From assembly GCA_030407085.1 (NCBI GenBank), contig CM059586.1, forward strand, positions 10,930,001-10,994,000: DNA of 64,000 nucleotides. The letters run 5' to 3'. Positions within the stretch are counted from its first letter, which is position 1, and every line of letters begins with the position of its first letter. The position numbers and the translations under genes are program-made. A model generated the notes under the pieces. The model was not told the origin of the DNA. It ran no database searches and worked only from the letters and a program-made list of their open reading frames with translations. The DNA comes from Trichopria drosophilae. Taxonomy: Eukaryota; Arthropoda; Insecta; Hymenoptera; Diapriidae. Positions 49,100 through 61,847 of this stretch are shown here, piece after piece.

Positions 49100-50420
49100 T
49101 GTCTTCAAATAGTCAAATTTTCTAGTAATTTAAATGATAAAAGTAAACTACTAATATTATAAGTACATAACAGAAACCTACTAATTTCAATTAGTACAGC
49201 AAATACTCATTACTAAACTAATTCGTTAGTTACTATTTAAAACAATACAAATTTAACAGTCCTAGAGGACAGTCTCGTATTCCTCCTCTGTTTAGTATTT
49301 TAGTAATCTTTCCTAATCATTATAGAGTAATTGATATTAAATTTGAAAAAGTCCTTTATTGATAGGAATATTTATTACAAGAATAGTAAGTATTAATTGA
49401 AATCCGGATCTGACCCAGAATTAGGCTCTTTAAATCTGAATTAGCTAAAAACTACTTACTAAACAAAATTCAATAAATCAGTTATTTTTAATAATAAATA
49501 ATGAAAAACTACTAACTTAGTACTAATCCTAAAACTAACTAAACTATAAAACATTTAATTTATAATTTTTAACATATATAAATTAATCGTTTTTAAACTA
49601 TTTTCTGGTAAAAAAACTAATTTTTAGCAACTCTATTGTCTTTTAGATTTGTAGTTGTTACCTAGTTCAAATTTAGAGAGTGGTCAAGTTTTCTATATAT
49701 TAAGATTCAAGTTGCATAAAGAAGTTTTAGAGGTTAGAAATATTCCATTTTTTTGTCAAAACCCCGTAAAATGATCTAACTATTACTCTTACAAATTATG
49801 TAGTCTGGTATAATTTATTAATTCCTGGTATTAAAGCGATTTTTCGAGATCTTTTAAAAAGTTCAAAATGGGGACTTTTTACGTGTTACTTATAATTATT
49901 TACATTTAGATACGTTTGCTTGGCACTGTATATTTGATATTCGAAAATTAATGAAAATGAGCAAAAGTTGATGATATTACAAAGTTGTGACAACTGAACA
50001 TTCAGAAAATCAGATGCTAAAATCTATCTTCAGTAATCTTTTGTTGATTTTCAGTAAAAGTCATCAAAATATTTTTAATTCAATTAAAAACATTAAAATT
50101 CCGAATAGGTATAAGCTTGACAAAACTAAAAAATGGGTTTTATTATTATCTTCAGGCTAACTTCGAAAAAAATTTGCCAGACAGGATAATCTCTACTATT
50201 TACACTGTGTTGACCTAAATAGGAAAATTTACTAAAATAGAAATAAATATTATCATGAAATTTTTGAATAACTCTAGTTGGAATAGTAAAGAATGTTACA
50301 TAATTTCATCCATACGTACAAAGTAAAAAGTTAATTACTAATTCAATTACTAACAAATTTAGTAATAATAGTAAAAAAGGACTAATTTAATAATGAAATT
50401 GAATAATGATTTTCGGTTTA
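49100..50420. repeat. ACTAATTAGT word stretch
   Basis: Copies of CTACTAAT, ACTAATTCGTTAGTTACT, CTAATTTAATAA and similar words concentrate at 49140-49260, 49440-49560 and 50320-50420. They resemble 3420-3660, 9540-9970, 54690-54830 and 59770-59970. Borders are diffuse. No gene is seen. Confidence 0.4.
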
Positions 50421-51167
50421 GTAGAACGTGAATTTTCTTTTAATACTGATTATTTTTTGCTGTACAAGTACCTTAATAAAGGATTGAATTAACGTTTCTT
50501 AGTATTGACATTAAATAGCGAGTGATTGACAATAGCCAACTAGATTACGTCATCGTAATCTGTGATCTTGGATTAGGTAATGTAAATAACGCCTCTTTAA
50601 AAATTATACACCAGTTAAAACGGATTAATCAAGTAGCGTTCACGAGAAACGATGAATACCACTTGAGTATAAATCTTTACTAATTTTTTATTCTAATTGT
50701 AATGAGTAAACAAGTTTACTAAAATAAAAATAATTTGAAATAAATAACATGCATGCGAAAAATGTCAAATATATTTTTCATAAAAAATTGTGAATTAAGA
50801 ATGAAGATTTTCCCAATTGGAATGAAATATCTTTTTTACGACTTTCTCCGTTGACAAGCTCAACGAAATTAATTGCGTCGATTAAAGTTCGGTCGTCTTC
50901 AAACTTAACATTCGAAGTTTCACCAATTACAATTTTGTAATTGCGGAAAAGCTTTAAATTTTCCACGCATGCGAAGTAATCATTTTAATTAGAAATGGGC
51001 AAACACGCTTAATTAGTGAAGTCGGTAAATCAATATTTCCAACGAATTTTGAAACTTAAACATAAATTAGAAATTCAAGAGATCCTTATTTAGCTTCGGT
51101 TTCGTAACAGGTTACACCGAAACTCGGTAAACATTTCGTTAAAAAAAAACTTACGAGTTATCGCCGA
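50421..51167. other. AT-rich non-coding stretch
   Basis: No gene or clear repeat. A short frame on the minus strand at 50778-50966 has no splice or domain support. Confidence 0.45.
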
Positions 51168-51345
51168 GGATCGTTCTGCCTTTCTTATTTCGGTAAATCG
51201 CTGAGATTATCCCCGATAACGAAATTACATCTACTTTCTGCAAATGAGCGTTTATTAAATGCACCTCTCGATACTTAATTTGTGCAATTGTTCGTTGCTT
51301 CAAATTGTATTTTCGCGTTCGTTAGTGCGATCATTTTCACTTTTT
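51168..51345. repeat. diverged duplicate block A (copy 1)
   Basis: This block aligns by eye with 55520-55705: TCTGCCTTTCTTATTTCGG against CGCCTTTCGTATTTCAG, then TAAATCG, GATAACGAAAT, CTACTTTC and TTATTAAATGCAC with similar spacing. A shorter third match (CGTTCTGCCTTTCTTGTTTC) lies at 42699. It may be an old repeat family or a duplicated regulatory element. Confidence 0.55.
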
Positions 51346-51740
51346 TCCCTGACGCTACATTAAACATTCAGTTATTTTTTCGCAAGAAACATAATTTCTT
51401 TATATTGCACTACTTTTTAGTTACCATTTAAATTATGTAATTTAATAACTTCGAGTTCAGAATCATTAAATGACTGTAATTTTTATTTATTTCAAAATTC
51501 ATCTTCAAAATTAGAAAACAAAAGAAAGTCATAGATCGAAATATTGTCTTATAAATACGAGACAATTAAATCAAGGTAAGTCTTACTAAATCCCCCGAAA
51601 AAATAAGCCTTCGTTAAAACCAATTAATTTTTAAAAATTTGTAAAGAGACGATATAAGCAAAAGATTTTGATTCCTTAACAAAAGCTGTTTAACAACTAG
51701 TTTCGAAGATCTTTAGTGGTAATTTTTAAAATATTTTATG

Positions 51741-52460
51741 GTGTCTTATTTTAGGTGTTTTCTTGTGTACTTTTTCCATTCAGTCTGACATGGTAGCACT
51801 GATTTAGACTACATAACAGATCGTAAACGAGCTTAGATTAAATTCGACGATAGCATTAGTAGCCTGATTAACACAATATATCTTAATTTTCTATACGATT
51901 TAAAGTTTTCAGTATCTTTTCAAATAAATCTCCTATATCGAATAAAAAGTCTTAAAATAAGACACAATTCTGATCTTCCTTTAGTGTTTTAATGTTTAAG
52001 AATGAAAATGTCTTATTTTCACTGGACGCCAATAACGTCTTATTGCCTTAAATTAAGACATCCAAAAGATACCCGATTTTGTTGTGTGCTGAGAAAAAAT
52101 ATTTCTTAAATTTAACGTTATAGCTGTCTTGATCTAATTTTAATTTTTTTCTGAAATGATGTCAACATATCGGCTTAAAATCTTGCTTTTAATATTGGGA
52201 ACTAAATTCTCGGTGAAACTTAGGTTTTAAATAATTGTTTAAAATAATAATAATAATAACTTACATGCCCAAAAAGCGAGAATTACATTAAGCCAATATA
52301 CACTGCAAATTTGGGTGTCTTGTGGTTGTCGTAAATGAAGACACTAAGACACTTGATATAGTGTGTCTTGATATAGGCATCTTAAAAATGAAATGTCTCA
52401 AAGTTCAAGATATTTTCTGTCTAATAAAATAAAATATTTAATTTTTAACTTCTGGTCCTT
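51741..52460. repeat. TGTCTTA / TAAGACA word array
   Basis: The words GTCTTATTTTA, TCTTAAAATAAGACAC, GTCTTATTGCCTTAAATTAAGACATCC and, after 52310 (ACACTGCAAATTTGGGTGTC), AAGACACTAAGACACTTG recur in both orientations. A segment CTTGCTTTTAATATTGGGAA near 52182 matches TCTTGTTTTAATATTGGGAA near 56861, so related sequence continues at 56.8-57.6 kb. Confidence 0.5.
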
Positions 52461-55400
52461 CCTGTAGTATTTATTCACGTGTTTCATAAGTTGATAGTTT
52501 TAAGTTGTCCGAAAACCATAACCGTTGAACAATTTTTACTTACTGAATTGTTGATAATGAGAATAAAGCAAGACATCATAACCTATAACATGTTCTTAGA
52601 AGCTAAATTTTATTATATTTTGCTCTACCAGGTGGCGAGTTTTCGTAATAGACACTTGAATTTAGTAACACTGAGAGAAGAAAATATTAAAAGCTACTAA
52701 CTCTAAACGGGATAATTATTCCTAGCGAAATGAGGACAAGGATAACTATCCCAATAAATGAGATCGTGTGCAAAATTTTCAGTAATTTTCAGCTTGCATT
52801 AGATTTAGTTCCTATTTCGAATGAAATTGAACAAACTTTAATATAAAATTAAACGTTCTTAAATATTTCCATAGGTCAAATTCTTTTTAAACGTTTTTCG
52901 TCTTTCGTGTTTATCAGATGTCATACTTTGTATTCGATTCTTGGAGAAATAATTAAGACAAAATATTCATTTTTCATTGGAAGTTCTATTGATATAGCCT
53001 GCTTAAAATGAATATTCATGATACATTCGATTTGCACAATTAGCTGTATTTGCATGTATACATTGAACATAACCTCAAACTTAAAATGCCATTAATACAG
53101 CAGATATATACGTTTGAAAACGTTTAATATCGTATTAAAATTTGCTAAATTTAATTCCAAAGAAGTGGGTCGCTAATTAGTCACTTATGCATGTTTTATA
53201 TTCCAAAACACCTGTAAGAAGATACTAAGAAATGACTTAAGAATGATCACGTATGTGTATTACATTAAGATCTGGTCTTCAAAATATAACTAGTTTGTAT
53301 TTTATTTGAATATTTTAGGTTAGGAATAACGTTATCAACCAGGTTTTAGACCTGTCTTAATATTACCTAAAAATTAGTTTTAAATCTTTTAATCTTAGGC
53401 AGAGAGTAAAATGGAATCAACCCATTCAAAAATGGTGCGATTTGTTACAACATTTAGTTACAGTTAAATTAACAACCTGAGTAGATCTCAGTTGACAGAA
53501 TTTTATTTATAGAATCCAAAATTGTAACCTGTCCATATAGTGTTTTTTTTTCACTACCGATAGAGGTTATCAATTACAACCATTTTACGATTCAGTATTT
53601 GACATTTGAGGTTATGTTTACGATGAATTTCGAATAAAATCTGTACATACTATCGTTTAGTATACTTTCATCAGATAAACGTAGTTGAATTTATTTGGCA
53701 CATAATTGAAGCGTTTGATTCAAAATTTATACAATCAAAAGTAATAAAATATTTATTTTTTATTGATTATTTTCAAATTTGTTTTCACATGCATGAAAGC
53801 GAAATTTCAATTCTTTATTGTTCTTGTAACTCAAAATAAAGGACAGATGCAGTTTTAGAACCTAACACCTTAAATTTCATTTGTTAAATTAAATAATACT
53901 TTAAACAGTAATTCAATTTTCTTCTCAAGATTTCCCTTGAAATGTATTTTAAGTTAAACATTTTAATCCTTCCATTTTCAGCATAAGTCACTTAATATTA
54001 GGATAGGAGAGGTTTAACTTCAATAATATTTTACTATTTTGATAAATGTAACAATATTATTTAATAGTTTCTATGGAATTTAGTGAAATTAACTACTTTC
54101 CATAACTCGTTTTACTGTTATTAAATAGTTCAATTAAAGTTGTTTGTCTGTATAAATATTTACTTAATTTAAGAGAAGTTAATAATGTTAATTTTATATA
54201 ATTAAAATAATTTTAAAATAGTTATGTTTCTATGTTATTCGTACGAAATTTAATTAAATTTTAGTAAAACGAATAAAAAACTTTAAGATTATTTGTAATA
54301 ATCTGTATATGGATAAATAGGAATTAATTAACTTCAATTTCCACTAAATTACATTCTACAATTTGTTTAAAGTAAAAATTAATGTCGAAGTGGAATTAAG
54401 CTTTACGTAGAGTGAATTTAAGATGTAACAACTTAATTTTTTTCATTGTACCAAATATTTAGGGTTAAGAGGTTTAGAATTAAATATTTATCATTAATAT
54501 TCGATTTGAAAATGATGCGATACTGTATAACTCAACTTTTTGAGCATTTTAGCTTTTTGAGTAACGTAACTTGTTGACATTCTCTAAAAGAAACTTTTAT
54601 AAATACCCTTAAATAGTTGACAGACTCCAGAAGTCTGAACGAATCAAACAAATGATTAAATTGCCACTGATTTATCTAATAAATGTTTAATATGGGAGGA
54701 AGTAATTGAATTACTAAATCAAAGTAATTTAGTATGTCAGTAGGTCAAAAAATGCTTACAAGTTATAAGTAAAAAGCATGACTAATTGAAATCTAGTATA
54801 ATAGATTAGTTACGTTATTTTTACTTACAACAAATAACTGGAGTCGAAACTTTTTATTGTCATATTTATTTAAGCATTTTTATTATTTATTTATAAAATC
54901 TTCCTACACCAACTATTACGAAAAATACTAAAACTTTTCACCCCTACACAAACTAATTTGGAATTTTAAGGTTCCCAACATCAATGAGTTTAAATTTTTA
55001 CCTCAGTTTAACGACAGTTTTTTTACTCACGTTTATAATCAACTATACTTTGTTAAATCAGTACCTGACATTAAGAAATGAAACGAAAAAGAAACGATTT
55101 CGAAAAATGATAAAATAATAATTTTCTAAAATATAATGTACTCTACATTTCGTAACTGTGGTTTGAGGCACATCCAAAAGTCGACGTAAATAGACTACTA
55201 AAGTAAGAATCTTAATTGGTGCGAAAAGTTGCAAATAATTAGTTTTCATGTATACGAAATAAATGCGAAAACACGATTTTTATCTGTTGTGAAATATTCT
55301 CACTGTGATTTCGTAAAGTTCACCTTTTTTTTCGTCACTTGGAGCATTTTTCGAAATCGAACTCTACAAAATTCTTCTTACATGTACGCGATATTTTACA

Positions 55401-55519
55401 AACAGATAGAAAGTTCGTGAAATTCGATAAGATACATAGGAATATAAAAGAAAAATGTATGAAAACGTTGACAAATTTTTCGAAATCAAGATAACTGGTT
55501 GCACCGAGTCATTCTGTGG
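52461..55519. other. AT-rich non-coding stretch
   Basis: No gene. ACTAAT/TTAGT words appear at 54690-54830. The rest is plain AT-rich sequence with short homopolymers; short frames at 52479-52700, 55058-55249 and 55229-55420 lack support. Confidence 0.45.
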
Positions 55520-55705
55520 ATCTCACGTTTCGCCTTTCGTATTTCAGTAAATCGTAGAAAGATGTTCGCTTGTGATAACTAAATCTCGTTTACTTTCATG
55601 TGCATCTTATTAAATGTGCATTTCATTGAACGACTCCCGTAATTGCACGTTTCCTCAAATCTACAAATCGTATTCTGCGTTTCGTTATCCTTATCATTTT
55701 TCATC
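55520..55705. repeat. diverged duplicate block A (copy 2)
   Basis: Counterpart of 51168-51345, in the same orientation 4.35 kb away. It keeps the order CGCCTTTCGTATTTCAG, TAAATCGTAG, GATAACTAAATC, TTTACTTTC, TTATTAAATGTGC and an ATTGCAC..GTTTC..CAAATCGTATT..GCG run. Many substitutions show that the duplication is old. Confidence 0.55.
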
Positions 55706-58700
55706 TCGCATTTCGTTATCCTTTTCGAATGAATGAGCCGCGATATAATAACATATGCAATACCATATCGCAATTATGTATTCAATTTATGCATACGCTT
55801 ATCTTTGCATTGCGGTAGTAAACTTTTATTATCGCAATTGTTATGTTTTCGTTACCATTAACGCACTTGTTCCTCAAAACTTATATTAATTCTTACGATT
55901 TGTCTAAAGCATTTTAAATTTCATCAAGAACAGCACTACCGGAAAAGCCCACACGATTTCTAAAAACTAACCTTAGTTTTTCCTTTAGTAAACGTAATCC
56001 TTTAACGATCAAACAATGGATTTTGACATCGTTTTATTGATATGAAATTTTATTAATTTTAAATAGAGACATGGCCGAATGGCGCTGGTCAAATTTTAGA
56101 AAAATGATGTTTCAAATATTTTTTGGTTTATAACACCGATTTTTGAGGTACAATATTTTTTCGAGTGCAATTTTCACTGTGATACCGATTTTTTATCAGC
56201 TTTTGAGATTAGATTTTGCAAAACTAGTCAGAAATGGTTGTACAAATAAAAAGATGCGAAAATCCATCTTCAAATTGTGCACATTTGGTGTTAAGGCTTA
56301 AACCACTTTAAAAATTCACTACATTCAAAATATATTTAGGTAATAATTTAACTGTATGTTAGCAAACAAACATTTTTTTGTAAATTATATCATTTCAGAT
56401 GTTTATTTCGACATAGACTTGAAGAATGTGGAAAATTGCCATTATTTCTAGAACAAAGTTCATGTAATTCATTACGAAAATCTTTTAATTTTTACCAGAA
56501 ATAATGACAATATTTCCTCATTCTGCAATGTTGTGATTTAGATGAACATTCATTTTATATATCTATAAAAAGTACTAAATATTTACTTTGCCCTAATCAA
56601 GTAACCATTTAGTTAAATTAACTAAATTTATTTATCAGTCTACCAATGATTCAAAATTTTCGCTTTAATCAATGAAAAATGAAGTAATACTGTGCTATAA
56701 TAAGATTTACAGAAACTACTCATCACTGATTTGTTGTAAACGTTTTAGTATGCTCCAGATCCGTCTTAAAATTATTAAATCTTTAATTAAGCATTAAATA
56801 AAGTCTGTGTTTAATGACTGTGTTTATTTGGCAGTTTAAGTTAATGGTTGTGCTTTGTATCTTGTTTTAATATTGGGAATAAACTTTTGAGACAATACTC
56901 CGGTTTTAGATAATACTTATGTAACTTTGGTTTCACAAGTTTGATTGTCACAAGCAAATTTATCGTCTGCAAGTCATTTTTTCTGTATGAAATGTATGAA
57001 AATTAGTACACTTTTGAATTCAAAATCCTTGCACGATGCTAAATTTAAGAACAATTTTAAGTGATATTTTATTTGGTGTTTATTTCATGCAAAAATGTTC
57101 TAAGTGTAATTTAATGATATAAAAGAACACAAAAATAAGTCTTAAAATTGTTACCACTAAAGTCCACCATGACGAACTTATTTTTAGTTAGAAATTGCAC
57201 TAATGTTCTGAAATTAAAGTCAAAATTCACACACAAAAAATCTTAAAGTTACATCTAAAATTCAATGTCCTTCAATAAAAAAAAAAGCTTTAATTTCAAT
57301 AAAAATTGTGATAGTTTTTTAACATGTCCATGTTTAAATTTTAAGTCTTGTTTGAAGAAAACGAAGATATTTGGTGTTGGAATATAACTTAGAAGGTCGA
57401 TCTCGAACAATCTTTTTTTAATCCAAAATATTGGCTAAAAATTTCTTGTGCTATTTGAATGAAAGATCAAGAATAAATATTGACTAAAATGAACAAAATC
57501 AGGAAAAATTTTGGACTAAAATTAAGTCTTGTAATAAATTTCAGATCTAAAAATCTTAAGTGATATTTTATCCTGTGTTCATTATAAAAACAATACATAA
57601 TTTAATACAAGAAATGTAACTGAAATCTGAAATTAAGTAAGAAAACTGACTGATAATAAGATGAATGTAAATAAGACTACTTAGATGAAGACAGACTTAC
57701 TCACTGTATATTAGTTGAATTTAAGGTCTAATCATTTTAAGTATTTGTTTTTAATGTGTTGCAAAAATGCTTCACGCATAATTTATTGACATAAAATGTC
57801 ACCAATTAAATTCAACATTGTTTACTTTTTTCGGTAGAGGAAATGACACTAATTTTTTTATAATTTAAGTTAGATTTGGTCATTAGGTGGTCTTGAAGTA
57901 AGTTTTTTTAATTTATGAAAGGTCTGATTTTAAATGTTGACTAATTAAAAAAAACAATACTATGAAAAAACTAAAACTTGGAATGCATTTTCAATCATAT
58001 AGAGTAAATAGTCGACTAAAAACCTTTAATAAATTACAAAATGCAGTTACTTATGGTTGGCTTATTCCAAAAGTTTTGGTTCACACAAAATTCGTAGTAG
58101 TATAAGATTTAATTTCAGTTAAAAAATAACATTTGAGAAAATGATCATGTTTTATATAAAACTTTTTAGATATGTATAACATACTTAATATTAAGTAATT
58201 AAAATATGGTTTCTCCATGTGACAAACATTCTGTAAGGTTTGACTGTAGTTGTTATTAGGCTGTATATTACCACAGAAAAAATGCTTAAACCTACTGTTA
58301 AATAATAAATTTAGTTCAGTTGTATATTTCTCCAATTTTAATAAATGAAGCCAATCTTTACATAATGCTTAAGCTTAAAATCTTATAGAATATACTTAAC
58401 GTCAATAATAAATGTATTATAATAAACATGAGCATTGTTTCAAACATTTCATTCCAATATTAAAATTTCATTTTAAGACTAAACTAGAAATAAATTTAAG
58501 AGTGTTGAATCATACTAATTTTCTTAAATTTAGTCAATATTTAGGGATAAACTTTTACTTTTAATGCAACGTAAAATAAGTTTTGTGGTATCAGGTAAGT
58601 TATAAATCTGTTTTAAAACCTGAGTATTACCCAAAATAAAACCTAGTTTTAAAAATACCATTTTAATCCTTCGTGTTTACTTAATTCAAGATAAGTATAA

Positions 58701-59769
58701 CTGCTTTAAATTAAAACTACTATATGCACTAGAAACTAAACCAAACTGCTAATTCACTTTCAATGAATCGAACCATTTTATTCCTTGGTGTCATATACTC
58801 TTGAAATTTCAATCTAAACAATGGAGAATGATGTAATCGAATTTGGATTACTTTCTCAATCCATTAATGTAAATAATCTCACTAAAATGTGTGCTAAAGA
58901 ATTATAGTATACAAGTTAGAAATCAGAAACAAAATGGCTTCTGCCTAACATTTTGGTACTTACAAAATTCATTTTCATTTTCAAAATTTATTTAATTTCA
59001 TTTAAAAAATGGTATTTTTTTACATTTTTTATTATTTTTATGTTCTTGTTCAACATAAGACTGTTCTAATTTGAATATTATATATTTTATGTCAATTCAA
59101 TTGCTAAAATACTAGCTTATGATGTTGACATTAAGAAGTGTCTTAAATTATGAAATTTAGAGCAATTTCAAACTGAAATTAAATCTTAAACAATACTGAT
59201 TTGAAGGTAATAATAAAAATGCGAGTTAAGGTAAAGTTTACCTGATTTCTTGCAATAAGACAAGATCTTTTGAACTTGTTTCAAGTAAATTCAAAATGTA
59301 ATTTAAAAAAAATAACGATAATAATATTTTACGCCTAAACATTTACATAACTTAAGAAAAACTAAACCACTCGAAGAATTCACTAATAAAGAATAGACCA
59401 ATTTCACTCCAGAAAGTCTTGATGTTTCACCGTAAACAGTGGAATTTGGAATTTATAGTCAATGAATACCAGAACACTTTAATCTCGTTTTCTTAAATTG
59501 GTTGAATGTTTAGGTTTAACACTTAATTTTAATACTAAAAAATACTTTTTTCAGATGCCTAAAGTAGGAAAACTTTGATTTTAAATAAGACAAAGTATTA
59601 ACATAGTTCCACAAAATTTGAGGAATATGAAATGAAATTCAGATTAATACTAACGGTGTACTTAACAGTTCATACTTATTATTTAATGTTTAGTTTCCAC
59701 AAAAATGGCTAGCGACAAATGTATTGAGATAAACAAAATTTATTTACCAATTTACGAGGAATTACATGA
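55706..59769. other. AT-rich non-coding stretch with scattered AAGTCTT words
   Basis: No gene. TTAAGTCTTG, TCTTAAGTGAT and similar words recur at 56.9-57.7 kb, resembling the 51.7-52.5 kb array in looser form. Around 59400 CAATTTCACTCCAGAAAG recalls the GAGTG family. No terminal repeats were found. Confidence 0.4.
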
Positions 59770-59970
59770 AAAAAGTGTAATAAACTCCGAAAATTTGAAT
59801 TAGAAGAACCATTTTTTCTAATAAAAAGTGAAAAACTACGATTTCGTTAGTAACAACTACAATTATTAGTTTTTCCTACTAGATTAGTAGAATCAACAAT
59901 TTGATTAATACAATTACACTAATATATTAGCATTATTCTTATTGACTAATTCAGATTTAACGAGTACCTA
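59770..59970. repeat. ACTAATTAGT word array copy
   Basis: AGTAACAACTAC, TACTAGATTAGTAGAATC and CACTAATATATTAGCATT match the phrases at 9600-9730 (TAGATTAGTAGAATAAATAC, ACTGATATATTAGTGAT) closely enough to be copies of one family. Confidence 0.55.
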
Positions 59971-60776
59971 AAAATTACCGAAAAATGATTACAATACAAA
60001 GTTCTAAATTTTTAAACAATTTTTTTCGTCACTTAAATTATGACCACATGTGATTTTTACAAGCAAAAACATCACTAATTTTGCAATAATAGAGCAACAA
60101 TAAAGAGGTTCTTATGATAAGATATTAAATATTTCATAAATCACTTTAAAATTTCAATTTTGAAATTATGAAAGCAATAATTGAACAAATTTCAGAGGTA
60201 TCTTATAATCTTGCATCGCGAACTCACTTTCAATTTCAAAGAAATTTTCCAGGTTTGCGAAAGTTACGTAAGTCTTCCCACCTTGTCTTGCGCGAAAACT
60301 ACTAGTATCATTTTTAAACAATTTTTTGTAGTTTAGAAATGTTGTTAATTTGTATTAAACTTGTTTACACTTCACTTCTGTAAAGCACATAAAAACTGTT
60401 TGGAAACACAAAGAATAAAAAGTTCATGAGGATTTTGGAAAAACACATCTAGAAATGCCTCATGACAATAAACAAAATCTGAAGATTTATCAATTTTTGT
60501 TTTACGACGAAATTTGCAATAAATTTGCATAATATTTTGATAAAAAAATATCCTGAGACATTTCTTCCTGTGATCTCTCCTCGCAATATATATTTAAAAC
60601 TGAAAAAAATACCATCCCTTTTTTTAAATCACGTGAAAAGGATGTAGCACACTCTTAAAAAGTACAAATTGGATTTGTCAATATTGGATAATGTAACTAA
60701 TTCCACGCAAGTGACGTAAACCTTTAAATATAGACTTCGAACTCGCACCTCCTCCACAATATACGTAATACGAACA
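59971..60776. other. AT-rich non-coding stretch
   Basis: No gene or distinct repeat is seen. Confidence 0.5.
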
Positions 60777-60839
60777 TCATTCGATCACCACTACCTGAGA
60801 ACTCCAAATACGTTCATTTCGCGTTCGGCGACAGCTCAC

Positions 60840-61000
60840 CTTGTAATCGCTGGTAAAATCAAATCCTTCATTCGAAACACAATCCACTAAATTGATTTCT
60901 TCTGACACTTTTGTTTTTTTTAACGATCGGTCAAAATTTTTGAAACTTTGCAACCGCGCAAAACTAAAAAAATAAACAAACAATGGATCGCGAACTTCGA
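60840..61000 (-). other. candidate exon (first or 5' leader) with strong donor
   Basis: On the minus strand GATTACAAG|GTGAGCTG gives a near-consensus splice donor after base 60840. The preceding 140 nt are open in one frame (for example LVDCVSNEGFDFTSDYK) but have no ATG start, so a 5' leader exon is as likely as coding. An acceptor-like TTTATTTTTTTAG near 60965 would give an internal exon of about 125 nt instead. It has the same direction as the gene at 12.6-14.1 kb, whose start exon needs an upstream leader exon. Confidence 0.4.
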
Positions 61001-61230
61001 AATCGAGTCGAGGAGACGCTATTGGCTCTGGGTTACTTTAATTAGCCAATCTCTGCCCGATTTCGGTCGTCCGAATGCACTCGAAAGGATGACTCCAGAG
61101 AGACGCGAATTCGAACACGTTTGCCCGCGATGGAGTCTCGCGGTACTCTGACGAGTTGGAGCGAATGGAGCGAGTGGATTTCTGAGAGATCGCGAGAAAC
61201 CTCTGGTAGTAGGAGAGCATGGTCGAATAC
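61001..61230 (-). promoter_or_regulatory. candidate minus-strand promoter region
   Basis: The block is richer in CpG than its surroundings, contains CCAAT words in both orientations (61021-61025 and 61046-61050), and lies between the candidate exon on its left and GAGA microsatellites on its right. Insect promoters often have GAGA tracts upstream. No TATA box was recognised. Short overlapping frames on both strands are not credible genes. Confidence 0.35.

Positions 61231-61234
<4 letters not shown>

Positions 61235-61263
<29 letters not shown>
61235..61263. repeat. (GA)n microsatellite
   Basis: An uninterrupted GA run followed by a G run. GAGA tracts can bind GAGA-type factors; this one sits upstream of the candidate minus-strand promoter. 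Confidence 0.95.
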
Positions 61264-61269
<6 letters not shown>

Positions 61270-61529
61270 AAGAGAAAGAGTTAGCTCAATCCAAGAGAGT
61301 GGGGCATTGTGTGGAAGACGAGGTTTCAGAGTAATAGATAAGTAAGAGAGAGATAAAACTTCGCCGAGAGTAACAGTGTGAGAACAACTTAAAAGAAAGA
61401 CATGAGAGAGAAAAAGAGAGAGAGAGATGGCAGGCGAAAAATCTTTTACTATAAGTGGGAGCGATTGGTACAGTGAAAGAAGTTAGTGAGAGATGTAATA
61501 TAGTCAAGAGTAACAGTGGTCGCCAGAGT

Positions 61530-61532
<3 letters not shown>
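61264..61532. other. purine-rich segment between two GA microsatellites
   Basis: Degenerate GAGA-rich DNA, including a short GAGAGAGAGAGA-like run near 61415. The open frame on the minus strand is a low-complexity serine/leucine translation and not a gene. Confidence 0.7.

Positions 61533-61574
<42 letters not shown>
61533..61574. repeat. (AG)n microsatellite
   Basis: About 42 bp of uninterrupted AG dinucleotides, the longest simple repeat in the window. Confidence 0.95.
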
Positions 61575-61576
<2 letters not shown>

Positions 61577-61847
61577 GCAACATCATTGTAAGTAACATGG
61601 ATAATACATTGGGAAAGACACAAGGACCGTATCGCCGGGAATCGTAAAGAGTATAAAGACAACGAGAATCATAGAAAATCCCAGATTGATTGATTGATAA
61701 TATTTATTAATATCAAAGATTTTTGCAATCTTACCATGAGAATTCATGCATAGAGTGAATATTAAACCGCTCTTGTTAAGTGGAAGTGTGATTTCATTAT
61801 TTTGATTGTGGAATGTCACTCACTCGGGAGCGGTAGATCATCTACCT

